DNA from: Triangularia verruculosa
Lineage: Eukaryota > Ascomycota > Sordariomycetes > Sordariales > Podosporaceae
Assembly (NCBI GenBank): GCA_033296885.1
Contig: MU864004.1
Coordinates: 1-64,000, forward strand
Length of the DNA stretch: 64,000 nt
Direction: 5' to 3'
Each line of letters opens with the position of its first letter. The stretch's first letter is position 1. Shown piece by piece: positions 46,001 to 58,612 of this stretch. The position numbers and the translations under genes are program-made. The notes under the pieces are model-generated. The model ran no database searches and had not been told where the DNA came from. It saw only the letters and a list, made by a program, of their open reading frames with translations.

Positions 46001-47705
46001 CCAAGATTTGTGTATGGCGACCAGCGCCGTGTCCGCCAGGCGGTCGCGAACGTCACGGCGAATGCCGTGGAGCACACATCAGCTGGTTTTGTCAGGGTAG
46101 AATTGTACCTGGCAGAGCTGATCGAACGCCGGGTCAGGGTTGAGATCGTGGTGCAAGACACTGGCGCGGGTATGAGCAATACTCAGCTTGATGCCTTGTT
46201 CAGAGACCTCGAGCAGGTTTCCACAGACGAGGGCGACGACATGTTCAGTCCCGTCGAGGACCCCAGTGACAAGGACAAGCCGCAAAAGGACAGGACTCTT
46301 GGGCTGGGGCTGGCAGTGGTGGCGCGTATGCTGCGCAACATGGATGGCCAACTTCGGCTCAAGTCCGAGTTGGGCAAAGGGTCCCGCTTTGTTATGCAGC
46401 TGCCGTTTGAGCTTCCCGAAGACACGGCTTCTGTGCCTTTGGCGGACGGAACCGCCTCGGTTACCGTGTCGGAGACGTCCAGAGCCGGGTCGATTGCAGC
46501 ACCATCGTCATCCCGAGCTACCGATGGGGAGGTCATAGTTGTCAACAGGGGCAGTGTTGGCTCTCACAGCACGACACACGCGATGTCGCCGAAAAAGAGT
46601 TTTGATGACGCCAAAAGCACACACAGCCGTCGGAGCATGGCCAGTATGAGCAGTGGAAAGAGTGGGATGAGCGATGCCGAACGGTTAATTGACGCCATCC
46701 AGACACCCATCACCTGGGGAGAGTTGGATCCCGAACTGGCCAAGCAACGACGAAGCTCTCGAGGTGCTTACTACAACCCACCACCACCAGGTAGCAAAGA
46801 AAGTCATACAACACGCTCCCTAAGCCCGAATGGGAGGATACGGCCGTCGGGGCCTGCTCGGTCGGGCTCTTCGCCAATCGGCCACGAACATCAGACACAA
46901 ACCCTGGCTGAGGCTTCACAATCTAACGAGCCAGCAGCAGGAGTCCAGTTCATCAACGACTCCAGAACCCCGTTGAAGCCAGTCCGCATACCTGATGAAT
47001 ACCACGACAAACCGTCGCTCCCCCAACAGAGCGAGACGTCGGGTATCCTGTTCGAAATACCCCCGACCCCTAACGTGCAAGAGGGTCCCCGAAAGGGTAC
47101 ATCAGTAAGCACAGTCGACTTTGCACCCCCGCCCGGCCTGGAAGTCCTGGTAGCAGAGGACGATCCGATCAACCTCAAGGTCTTGCGAAAGCGACTGGAA
47201 AAGGCTGGACATAAAGTCTCGCATGCTCTGAACGGAGAGGACTGCGCGACGATGTATGGGGAGAAGCCCAAGGGGTATGATGTGGTGCTTATGGATATGC
47301 AGGTTTGTTTTCGTCTCTCTTCTGTTGCTCAGTCCATTGACTAACGGTGTACAGATGCCCATCGTGGACGGCCTTACTAGCACCAAGATGATCAGGTCAT
47401 TTGAAACCACCAGCAACACGCAGCCCCCAGCGCTGTCATCTATCGCACAATCCCACGGCAGGATCCCGATTATTGCGGTCAGCGCGAGCTTGGTCGAGAG
47501 AGAGAGGGAGACGTATGTCGAGGCGGGGTTTGACGGGTGGATTCTGAAGCCGATCGATTTCAAGAGGTTGGAAGAGTTGCTAAAGGGAATTGTGGATGAT
47601 GGGGTAAGGGAGAGGTCGCTGTATGTGCCTGGGGAGTGGGAAAAGGGGGGGTGGTTCGTTGCGAGGAGCCAACAGGCACCTCAAGAGGAAGCAGTTGTGA
47701 ATTAG
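43094..47705 (+). CDS. phy: fungal phytochrome, hybrid histidine kinase
   Basis: Red/far-red photoreceptor binding biliverdin. Exons 43094-47302 and 47355-47705 (intron 52 nt, CTAAC branch) encode 1519 aa. Order: long Ser/Pro-rich N-terminus, PAS (about 270-420) with the putative bilin-binding Cys294 (LQRCEDEPIHTPGAVQGFG), GAF (about 470-670) with the DIP motif (PASDIP, Asp551), PHY (about 680-840), HisKA with His873 (NSAHEVRTPLNAI), HATPase_c (NVTANAVEHT, DTGAGM, GLGLAVVARML), a Ser-rich linker, then a receiver (VLVAEDDPINL) with phospho-acceptor Asp1401 (VVLMDMQMPIVDG). All catalytic motifs are present, so it should signal. An alternative start is Met at 43187. Which of the phytochrome paralogues it is cannot be told. 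Confidence 0.96.
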
Positions 47706-48341
47706 GGGTTCACAACCAAGGAGGGCAAGTACCTGGAGGAGAGCGAGTGGGTACTTCGTTTGGGATTGAGACGAGAACATACAACGTGGTTACAGACATG
47801 GTGACCGTTTGTGTATGACTGGTGAAGTATGGGTACGAGTGAAGGTTTGGATAAAAGGGGTTGGGGGAGAGCGAGAGAGACATTGCCTTGTTTTTCGGCT
47901 GGACCATTGGGGGCGTGATGCGACTCGAGTACACAATACATTGGGTAAAAGAAGATTTGAGGATACAGAGAGTCCCGGCCCAGAGAGAACGGGGAATTAG
48001 CAGCAAGGTGTTTTTTTTCTTCTGTGTGCGTGTATGTGTTTTGACAAGATAGGACGGGATTCAAGGCATGGGGGGAAGGGAAAGGGAAGGAGTTGGTGTG
48101 GATTGGGCTGGTTGTTGCTTGCTGATTCAGAGGCTGATACCATTCACATATTTTACAATCAAAGACAGACCTATTGACTTGTCTATCTCTATTGAACCGC
48201 CATTTCTCGACCCCTACTCATGAAGTTGATACAACTGATTGTTATTCCCCAACTAATCAAGCGTGAAAAAGCACGAGAGTAAAACTGCCCAACCGCAGGC
48301 CATCATCGCTTGCCAGAATGATAGCTCTCCCAATCACTGCC
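47706..48341. other. convergent 3' intergenic
   Basis: 636 bp between convergent stops. G/A-rich, no gene recognised; likely 3' UTR sequence. Confidence 0.5.
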
Positions 48342-49622
48342 TCAAAGCCTGGCCCTCCTCCCATCCCTCACATCCTGCGCGCTCTTCAGCAGCGCATACA
48401 ACGTCCCCATCCTCTGCAACTCCACCCCCCTCCTCCTCCCCAACCTCACCGGATTCCCCAAAATAACCTCCAACTCCATCCTCCTTCCCCCCTCCCAATC
48501 CAACAGCATACTCGGCTTGCTCCCCACGTTCCTCTCGGTGCTCCTCAAAATCTTTTCCGGCCCCGCCAGCTCTGCCGGAAACCCCCTCCCCAGAATCTCC
48601 GGTGCGGCATCCCAGATCTCCTTCATCACCCCATGTAGATGCCTCCTCAGTTCCGGATCCCTCACCATGTCCGCGTTGCCCAGCCCGCCGGAAAGGACAG
48701 AAGAGGGGTTGAATGCCGCGTTGATGGTGAGTTTGTGCCACCGGATGAGCTGGAGGTCGATTTCAGACGAGACTGTGATGTCGGGGATGGAGCCGAGGGC
48801 GGTCCAGTAGTGACCGAGAGCGTCGCAGTGGGCTAGGCCCGAGGAGGCGAGTTGTTCGTTGACCGAGTCCGGGTCAGAAGGGTCAGGGGTTGTCGGTGCT
48901 GTGGAGGGGGAAGAAGGGACAAGGGCGCCGGTTGTGCCGTCGCCGGAATCGCGGTCGTTCGAGTTGGCGCTATCCGAGTAGGGGCCGAGGTGGAGGCGTG
49001 TCCATCTGTTTTGACGGATGACCCCAGGGGAAATTTGCTCGGCCGAGATGACTGTCACGCCGGAGACGATGGGATTGGTGGGAAAGCGGAGGCGGTAGGG
49101 TTCTTCGACTCCGACGCCGTTTTGGATGAGGACTATGCATGTCCCCGGTGAGACCAATGGGGCGATGAGGGCAGAGTCATCTGACACGTCTGGGAGGGCT
49201 TTGGTGGTGACGATGATGTAGTCCCATTTCCCTACGGCCTTGGAGGCGGCGTCTGGGGAGGGGTAGACGGCACTGGGGTGGAAGGTGTAGTTCCCAAACG
49301 TGTGGGTCTGGAGCTTGACGCCAGACTCGGCGAGGGCGCGGTAGTTGGACCGAGCAATGAGGGAAACGTGAATGTTGTAGTCGGGCTTCGAATCATCAGT
49401 CGACATTTCATCCGCGACGGCAAGTTAGAGACTTACATGATGCAACCTAGAAGCATAAAAACAACCAACCGCACCAGCCCCGACAAAAACAACATTCACC
49501 GGCCTGATTTCACCGCACACCTTGGTCAGCTTACCTATCTCTCACCCCTCGACCGAATTTTCTCATATTACTCACTTGTCCGGATTACTGCCCGCCTTCG
49601 GAGCTCTATACAATCCCCCCAT
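48342..49622 (-). CDS. 2-dehydropantoate 2-reductase (ketopantoate reductase)
   Basis: NADPH-dependent reduction of ketopantoate to pantoate, for pantothenate/CoA synthesis. Exons 49622-49576, 49503-49437 and 49385-48342 (introns 72 and 51 nt) give 385 aa. The start is inferred from splicing: MGGLYRAPKAGSNPD, then KPVNVVFVGAGAVGCFYASR with the GxGxxG dinucleotide site. Other ApbA/PanE landmarks: IIVTTKA, IVLIQNGVGVEEP, SGVTVISAEQ, and the C-terminal LIRWHKLTINAAFNPSSVL with the catalytic-region lysine and asparagine, and SKPSMLLDWEGGRRMELEVI. A Ser/Asp-rich insert near residues 185-220 is a variable loop. Some fungal members of this fold act on other substrates. Confidence 0.93.
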
Positions 49623-52600
49623 TCTCTCACCTTTTTCTGCAGACACCTTAACCGGAGCGAATTCCAACGTACTTCGGATGCAACTACTGTCGTGCAACCA
49701 AGTCCGCCTTATCTCACGGTCCACACTTGTTTTCTTATACCGTCCCGACGCTGAAACCCTCTCCTGACCCTACCTTTTTGTTCTCTGATGCTGTATAACA
49801 CCGGCGGAAATCCCGGGGTGTTATTTTGCTTTGCCGTTCTGCCGTGTATACCCTTTTCCCGCTTTTACTGTCCTGCCGTTCTGTGTCCAGAGACCCTTGA
49901 TTCTCGGTAGAGATTCTGCAAAAGGAAAGTCTTCCCGAGCTGTTGGTCTTCTGTACTGGTATCAAAATCTTGCTTTTTGATTGAACTTCGCTGTTGACTC
50001 GTTTATCCCTCACCCTCGCGATGCCGTTAAACCTGAGTTGCTAGTTTGTAACTTTGTGCGAGTTTGCTGTGTTTTGTTGGCCGCCTTAGTAGTCCCAAGT
50101 TGTTGTGTTGTTGTTGTTGCTACTACTGTAGTAGTAGCAGTAGTGACCTGTTGCCTTCGACCGCCTTGCAGTGTAATAATGTCTTCTGCTTGTGCAACCC
50201 TTGCCAACGCTGGCGCGCTCTACTGTCTGTTATCTGTTGCTCTTGCCCGCGAACCAACACAATCGTCCCTCAAAACTCAGGCCCCGCGTGTTCACCACCC
50301 CCGTTCTTTTCCCTGGATCCTGTTCGTAATGTGATTTGTGATAACCCTCGTCCGGAGGTAAAGCCTTCCTCCTTCGTAGACCGACTTCTTGCCTCGTCCA
50401 ACTCAAGAGTCTGGATTTGGTCGTGGGTAATAAGCGTTCCAATCTGATACCCGACAGCAGCCACTCACTCCCACGCTCGCTCGCTCTCTCGGTGTGTCAA
50501 ATGAGATAACGTGTTGCAGATGTATCGGTCGCCGGTTGTGGTTTAGACCCTTGGCAACAGAAGCCAATTGATTTGTTGTTTCGGAAATATGTTCAGGAAA
50601 AAGCAACAAGAAAGCTGCCCAGTCCCCAGAAACGAGAGCAAGACGGCTGATGAATCACGTCACGCAAAGTCGACGATGCATGGGATGGGATGAAAGTGTG
50701 TGTGAACTGTCCGTGGGAGTGGGAGAATGGTTGGCGTGATGGCGTCAATGAGGGTGGTGTGGAGAACCGCGGTTCATCGCCAAGAAACAGGCGACTTCTC
50801 CACTTTCCCTTCCCCGCACTCGACCTCTCCCGAACACACACACGCACACACACACGACAGTGAGCATCACATCACTAAACAGCACCACGGAACCGGTGCC
50901 GAACACGGCCACCCCATGTCAATCGTGAGCAGCCGGCGGGTTCCTTAACTCTCCATTCTTTTTTTCGCGGTAAATGTCAGATTCCCCCTTAGATGCCCGG
51001 CTTGGCAAGGTCTGGGCAGGGCACATTTACAGATGACGATGACGATGATGATAATGATAGTAATTCTTAGCATCAAACCTCAATCAACAGAGTTGTCTCT
51101 CTCACCATCAGGTCAAGTGACTACTTTCTCATTCATATATCCTGAGGTATATCTCACCCTCCCCACCTCCATCCGGCGTCCGTCTGTCACCGGAAATAAA
51201 CAATCTTCACCCTGTGCTACGCCTCGCCGCCTCGGCCTGAAGGACCCCGAATGTTGAGAAATGAAGAGTGAAAGCCAACCGCACACCCAAATGTGCGACA
51301 ATGCCGGTCAGGATGTTGATGGGAAAAGCAAAAAGCAGCATGTCATTTCGTGTGAGAAGCATACGTTGTACCGTGTACATCGATGCAGAGAATGCAAGAC
51401 CTTGGACCCCGTCTGCTGGTACGAAGGGAACATGAAGGTTGTACGACACCATCCAGAGCAGACTTCCCCCTCTCGCTCCCGCCGCATCGGGTCCAGGCCA
51501 TGTCAGAGAGCCGTCGTGACAGCTTACCAACTACTCTCAGCTGCTGGCAAATTGAATGTCGGACTCAAACCATGTGCATCGCCCTCGCACACTCTCGCAC
51601 ACTCTCGCACACATGACGCCAGCTATGGTTGTCGAGTATCCCTCCTCCTCGCCTCCCCCCGACGACGGTTTGTGCCATGTATGCAACCATACACAACCTT
51701 CATCACCTACAGCATGCATCTGTACGACGTCAACGAGCGTCGCGTATCGGTTGTCCCAGATGGCTGTCACAAGTCGCGGGGTCTTGTCTTGCTTGTGTAA
51801 CATGTAAACCGACAGGATCGTCGTCTTATCTTGGCTGTTGATGTGCTACTACTACTACCGGTACTGTTACCCAACCTACCTCACAGAACCTGCAAATGTT
51901 GCCTTCATATTGACCAGAACCGTTACGTTCCCGATCGTTGACGTCGACCGTCTGCACAGTGATACATGCGTGCCGCTTCTGCTTGTTGTCTGGTTAAGCT
52001 TTTTGTGATAGCAACGACTTTTCCCTTCTGTCCATCTTTCCCCATCGTCCAGCCCTGCCATCCACGGTCATATCCGACCCAAACATCCTAGGTTTGGGAG
52101 ATAGTTACTCTCGCCGTCCACCGCTGTCCCGCAACTCTCCGATGTGGTCAGAGCTTTGACTTCGCATGTGTCCCCCCCTCAGCCGCAAGGCCTTCGACAA
52201 CCCCTGTCAAGAAATGGACCTGGAACACTCACCACTCCAGATTCGTCGGGGTGTGAGGTGTGGGACAGACCCACAGGGCAAGCTGGATGACCTCCCTCGT
52301 CGTATCCTGCAGCCTCCTGCAACGGAACTAACGAAAGTGTGGGGGACGCCACTTTTTTCCAGCTTCCTTTTCTCATCATCCATCATCCCAGGCTCGATGA
52401 TGTGCCAAAGCAACAAGGAAAAAAGGCAAAGAAATTGTAACCTCTACTGATTCCCGAATATCCTGAAAGAGCAAAACGTCTTATTCAACGCGGGCGCCCA
52501 GCAACGGGTCAAAATGGTTTATCTATGCCGTTGGCATCCAACCGAGTCAATGGGTAATGACTGCAGTGTAGGAAGACGCAGAAAAGCGAAATCCCGCCAG

Positions 52601-55600
52601 GGCAAACAGGAATGAGAAAGGACATATCAAGAGGCCAGAGCTACTTGAATGACAAGACAAAGAAAGAGCTTCCACTTACGTCTGGGGCTGCATCTTGCAT
52701 GCGCAAAGTAGACGCCATCATGAGACATGACGATCTCAGTGGCCATCAGCAGCCCATGTACCTCAGTGTACACGAGACCGAAGACCCAAGAAGGCTGCGT
52801 CCCCATGTCACCAGGGTTCTAGCCAAGTCGGCATATTGCAGCATCTCCTGAACTCACCTCATGCCGATGTAGGACATATTATTGAGAGCTGGCTGGCCCG
52901 AAGTGCATGAAGAAGGCGAGCACATCGTCAGTTTCGCCCAACGATGCTGTCCCCATCATTCTTTTCACAGCAGACGGCGAGGCCGACCTCGAGTGCAACC
53001 CCCATTCCGATCTGCAATCCAGCGCAGCCAACATGTCCGTCTGGATGCCGGGAAAGGAGAAACAGCGCGGTTCTCCCATGACATGACGGTGTTGCTAGAA
53101 CATGGGGGGAAGGCTGTCGTCTCCCACATCCAGCGTGAACGTGGGAGGCTCGGAGCGTGGGGGTAGCAAGGAAAAAGTAAAATCAGAACGGGTGGTCATC
53201 GATACAGACCAAGCTCCCCGATACTCGCTTGAGCTGCAGGGCTGTCGACCAATATCCTTCTCTCACCCTCAGATACTCACCAATCATGGATACTGATGGT
53301 CAGATGAACCCCTCTCTCGCCCACACACGCAACCTGAACGGCTGTGAGCCTCTGGCTCAAGTGCCTTCGCGCCAACGATGCCCAGGAATGCTCGTCGTAA
53401 CAACACCCGCGCAGCGAACAAAGTTCAACATATTTAGAAGCCATCACCGCTGGGGCGAGGCAGATCCCACGTTCCGAGAGACGCGCCCGAGGTTGAGGTT
53501 GCGATAGCCGAGAGCCGGGCAGCCGTGATCGTCCATAGAAGACTAACCAAGTCCGGTTTGAAATGGTTCGATAGTGTCCACTGCCGCAGAAATCCCCGAG
53601 TCGTGAACGTGCAAGGGGCCGTTCTGAGGGGAAGCTTGCGGTGCTTGGGCAGAGATGCAACTTCATGATGGGCTGTCGCAAGTGAAATTGGTCAGAGGAG
53701 GCTTGGCCGCGCAAGAATTGCTCTCTGGCAAGGTGTAAGATCCGAGAAATTCCCGGAAACCAACCACCCCGAGGGAAGCTGCGGGGATATGCTTCTAGAA
53801 CCCTGACCGAAGCAGGCTGTTTAGTTGCACAAGCAGATCGACTCTTGAGCTCTTGAGCTCTTCAGCCAGGGCAAATGAGACAGGCTGGGAGGGTATCAGC
53901 CCACCCGAACTGTTGTCAAGAAGCTCGAACTGAGCGCCACTTCCCGCGAAGCTGGTCGTGTGCGGTGCAGCGCAGACGTTCCGCCCGCCCGATAGGAGTT
54001 GCCGCATGGGCACACCAGAGGGAAACAGTGGTCAAGTCTGGGCGGCGCACACCATCGCCATCGATCAAATGTCGTTGGTTTGCAAAGTGTGTTGCCGAAT
54101 GCCAGAAGTGACGTATCAGGAACTCGAGGAAACAATCCATCCCCTTGTGATTTTAACCGTGCGGCCGGCCAGGTGCTTCGCAGGAATGATGACCCCGGCA
54201 AATGAAGCGCGCCTGATGGTGGCGCTGAGTGATGGATGGTAGGACAAAGTCAAAACTACCTACCGAGGGTCTTGGGCCCGCCGGGTTGGGTCGCAAAGGA
54301 AACCGAATATTTCCGCTGCCCGGATCTTGATATGGCTGCCATTTGTTGCCGGGCCTTGTGTCGAGAAGAGAAACAAAGCGCTGGCGGCGAGTGCGGTGCA
54401 ACACCGACAACTCGGGTCAGGTGCAGCAGCCAGCAGCCATGTTTGACTCCTATTTCGGCTACTCAGTGCTGGCGGTCTGACACGGCAACTCCCAGTGGAC
54501 AACAGGGCCCGACGGCTTTTGTTGTCTCAAAGCCATGCCTACGGTGTCTCTTCAGGGAAACGTGGGGTGTCTGAGTGGAAAATGGGGGCCCTGAAACAAG
54601 GCTTGTTGGTTGGTTGCCGATCTTGGGGCCGTCTCTCCTTCCCACCGACAGGAAATAGAGGCCGTTATGATGTGTACATCCAGTGTAGTGTGGTGGCAGG
54701 ATGCAAACGGCTGTGTTTGGGCAGGCTAATGAAGCAAGAAAGTCGCTTGGATGTGGCCAGGCCGGTTGGGGCAAAGAGAGTTGGTCGTGGAGGTGGTAAT
54801 GGAGGGCTGCAAATGCAAGAGGGAGGATGTGATGGCATCAAATCAAAGATGGCCGGAAAATTCTTTTTGAAGTGTTTTTGCTGGAGGATTCGTCGATGGG
54901 GCTGTGTGAATTGCCAAAAATTTGCTGTGGGTGGCCTAAGAAAATTCTGCTGCAGCTGCCCCGTGCGTTGGAAGCCCGTCAACGACCACTAGGGCCGATT
55001 TGAGGACTGGGGTTTTTCCAGCACCTAGCGGGTATCCGCTATCTTCAACAGTGGGCCGCATGGCCCGCACATGCCGCGATATGCCATCCATTGACATGAC
55101 AAGACCTCGCTCACTCCTCCTCTGCTGGTTAGGTAACAGCACCACAAGAAGCCACTTGTGCTCTCCTCTGTCCGAAGTCCCAAGAACTTGGCGGTCTCAT
55201 ATTCCAGCGACGATCGCGATAGCTATGCTGGAAGCAACTTGCGGCCGAAAGCACCGGGTTGTGTTTTGTCAAGAGACTTTCTTCCATATCCGTACGCAGT
55301 ACCTTTCCAACGAGAACGATCGACGCGGCTCGGCGGATAGAGGCTGGCAATTGCATTCTGCCTCTAATACTCCGTAATCGTCCATCACTCAGCGTGCCGG
55401 CAGGAACGGAGAGCTCAAGCGCCCTCGCTAGCCGGGTCTGCTGCTTGCCAAGATGGTCTGAGAAGGCTCGCCAGGGCAGACGTTCCGCGGGGCAGCATCA
55501 CCTCGCACGAACGGGCCCCCGGCTCTCGTGAGGCTGTACGCACCGCAGACTGGAAGAATAGGCTTATGTCGGCTGGCTGGCGCGGGATGTCGAAGGCCCA

Positions 55601-58600
55601 AATTGGGTGCGGCCGTGGGACAACGAACAACGCAGCGGCAGACATGCCTCAACACAACCGACTTCGGCGGTGTCTGGTCCAACATCACTCCTCCCAGAGG
55701 AAGCAGGCCGTTGTGTCTGTGTTGTTGAGTTCGGCTGTCAGCGGTGTAGGCGAGTGGAAGCACCGGCTGTGGGATGTACTGTAGGCAGTGTGTACGATTA
55801 CGGACATGTTCTTCCCAACAAGAACCCGCCCAGGAACTGCATGCAGATGGCAACAAATGGTGGCCATGAAGCTACGGAAGTGACAGTCCAGACAGCGTCT
55901 TCCATGCAGGTCCTATAAGCCACCACCTCAGACGCTTACACAGTACTCGGTCCAGATATGTTTCTGTCCTTGTCGTTGTGAGGTGAGGTGTGAGTGGATG
56001 CCCGTTTCTTGCTCGGTGTGGTGGAGTCTGGTCGGGTTGATGCTAGTCCTGCAACCTCAGTCAAACCCTCGCAAGGGTTTTCGGAGAGAAGCGCGTCATG
56101 GCCAACGCCGCATCGGACGCTAATTAGTGATGGAAGAAGCGAACAGGGCACCCTAGCAGCACCTCTGTGTACACGGAATAATCAAGAGAGAAAAGGTTTC
56201 TTCACAACGAGATTGATCGGGCCTGCTTCTTGTTTTCCCTTTGATTGGGGCTTTTACCCATATCCTCGAGAAGCGCCGGCGTGGGGAATGCGACACCCCA
56301 CTCCTGCCGGAGCTGACGTCGCAGAGCTTCCCGTGGATGCCACTGCTATTTGTGCCCGTCCAAAGATGCGCGCCGAGCCTTTTCTAGACTTGCACGTTGG
56401 AGAGAAGAAGCTGGCCGATCCGCCTCCCCAGGCCGCGGGTCTACAGCCAAATGGAGATAGCTACCCCTTGCTGTCGCAGAAAGAGAGAAACGAGTGGGTT
56501 CTCGAGACGGCAGTCTGACCGTGAACCCTCCGGGAACTGCACCTTCGGGCGCTGTTCGGCGCAAAAGAGGTCGTGTGCAATTCCCAGAAAACCAGAGTAC
56601 CGCCGGGGGAGGCCGATGGGGCCGATGTCAGGAACTTGCAGCTGCATCAGACCCGACCACCAGCTCGTGTCTCTGTGGCTGACAGGTGGTCTGCGAGAAT
56701 AGAGAAGAAGAGGGGAGGGTGCTCTGTATTTACCGAAGGGAAAGGAGGCTGGGGGCTCGTTGGAGTAAGGTAAGACCCAAGACCCCAAGACTCTTGTGTG
56801 GCTCTCTGTACATACTTGTACTGGCCGCCCCTCTCCAGGCCGAACGAGCTTCCCAGAGTAGAACAGCGCCAGGGAAAGCAGGCATATGAAGGTGGAAGGT
56901 TACCAGAACTTCCTTACATGATGAATAACACTGTCCCGAGCCCGACGGGCCCAGTGAGGAAGGTACGTTGAGAACAACTTTGAGAATAACAAATCGATGG
57001 GAAATTTGAGGATCGCGAGTGACTAAGACCGAGGTCAGAACCCAACTGATGGTGAGCTACCTTGACTGTCCAGTGGGCAGAAGGATGATTATTACCTGCT
57101 GTCATTAGACTCGATAGGACAATCCTATCGCGCCGCCCACGCCCAAGCTCACAGGCCCTGCCCCTCCGCAACCACCCGCACTCTGCAACCTTCACGTTGC
57201 TGGGCCCCCCGGTCCCCCTACTCCCCATCTTTTTCTGATGCTTCGACAGGCCCAGCTCATTCCCATCAGGGCATCCCGCGGACCCGTCATTCGCCTACCA
57301 GAAGATGCGTCCAAGTCTCATGTCCGCCCGTGCCTTGTCGTTCCAAGTACCTCTGCATGTACGAAGTACTTTGTATTTCTTCTGTCAATCGTCACTTCTG
57401 GGCACGCTGGGTTCAGGGCTGGAAACAAGTCTGGCGTCGGTCCATCCCCCTCCCCTCCACCCATCCTAGCGCCTTAGTTTCGCGAACATCCGGCGAGGGA
57501 AGTTGCTGCGTCCCACATGGGCGTGCGGAATACCCTGACGAACGGTACTAGGTGACGGGCTCTGCCTTGGGTATTCCAACAACCCACGCCAGCCGCCGAC
57601 CACATTAAAGGAGCCCGCCCCCTTCGATGGGCCGCTCCGGGTCCTGCTCTCAGAGACGCCTTTGCTTCTATTCGGCTTCCTGTTGTTTCTCATTAGGTAT
57701 TGCGCCCCATCGCAGCCATCAGCCATCAGCCGTCGACACCCATATCGGATCGTCCACCTCGCTCAGACCGCCGGCATTACGTTTGTCCTGTCCTGGCCCT
57801 CGTCGTCCCGTGCTGCTCTCAGGTGTCTGCTGCTGCACGTCATGCTGGAGCCCGCAGCTAGCCCATAGCTAAAGCTACCTACTAGCCGACTGACTCCATC
57901 ACTCACCTACCGTAGCTACCCAAAGCTGCTGTCAGACATTTGAGGTTTCGATCTGGTTCCCGTCCTGACAGTTGGGTCTTTTTGGCTTTGGATTCCGGCT
58001 GGGTCAACGGAGAAAAGGTTCCAAAGGTTACCTTGGCTCTTCCCGGTTGCCCTGAAAAAAGAAACCCCACCTCTGCCTGCCCTGCAGCCCAATTTTGAGC
58101 CACCACAGGTTCAGCAAACAGCGAGCCCCCAGCAGTAATAATTACCACTTGCTCGATACACGGCCTCAGCTTTTCCAGTGGCGCCTCCAGCTGTTCTTCC
58201 ATCAAAGACGACTCCACCCAGCCCACATAATTTATTTCATTTCCTGGTGTCTGGGATCCTCGACCGAGTCGGCTGCCCCAAAATCGACTCGGAGTCTTCG
58301 GCATCTTCCTCAGATGTTTATGAACCCAGCATGCCCCGAGCGATGACTCTATAACTGAAGCAGGTGCTTAACCCAACCAACGAAACAGCCGACCTCGCTA
58401 CTCGCTTGCACCAGCCCGCCTTCCCAAGCGCACCGCAGCACCAGCTTCCGTACAGCTCCCGGATTGGTCAACATCGCTCCGGATCACGGACCGTCAGAAG
58501 CTGAGAAGCTGACTGACGAGCAACCCCCCAACTGACCTCCACGGCTGTCTTATACCTGACATTCCTGTCCGTCTCCCGAACTCCCCGACTCAAAAGCGAC

Positions 58601-58612
58601 ATCATCGACAAC
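49623..58612. other. gene-poor region of about 9 kb
   Basis: I see no supportable gene on either strand. Open frames up to about 180 codons exist (for example 51261-51800, 54495-54992, 55994-56518) but they lack recognisable motifs, splice continuity or protein-like composition. Small simple repeats occur: a CACACA run near 50835-50860, GATGAC/GATGAT near 51033-51060, and GTAGTAG with an inverted CTACTAC near 50120-50145. Base composition is like that of the genic DNA, so this is not a RIP block. The right part may be a large promoter of the copper-fist factor, or may hold non-coding transcripts; that is inference. Confidence 0.5.

Noticed and set aside
51261..51800. 179-codon open frame on the + strand
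   Set aside because: No motif, repeats of SHTLAHSRTH from a simple DNA repeat, and overlapping frames of similar length on both strands.
54495..56518. 165- and 174-codon open frames in the gene-poor region
   Set aside because: Random-looking composition, many overlapping frames in all six phases, no splice continuity.
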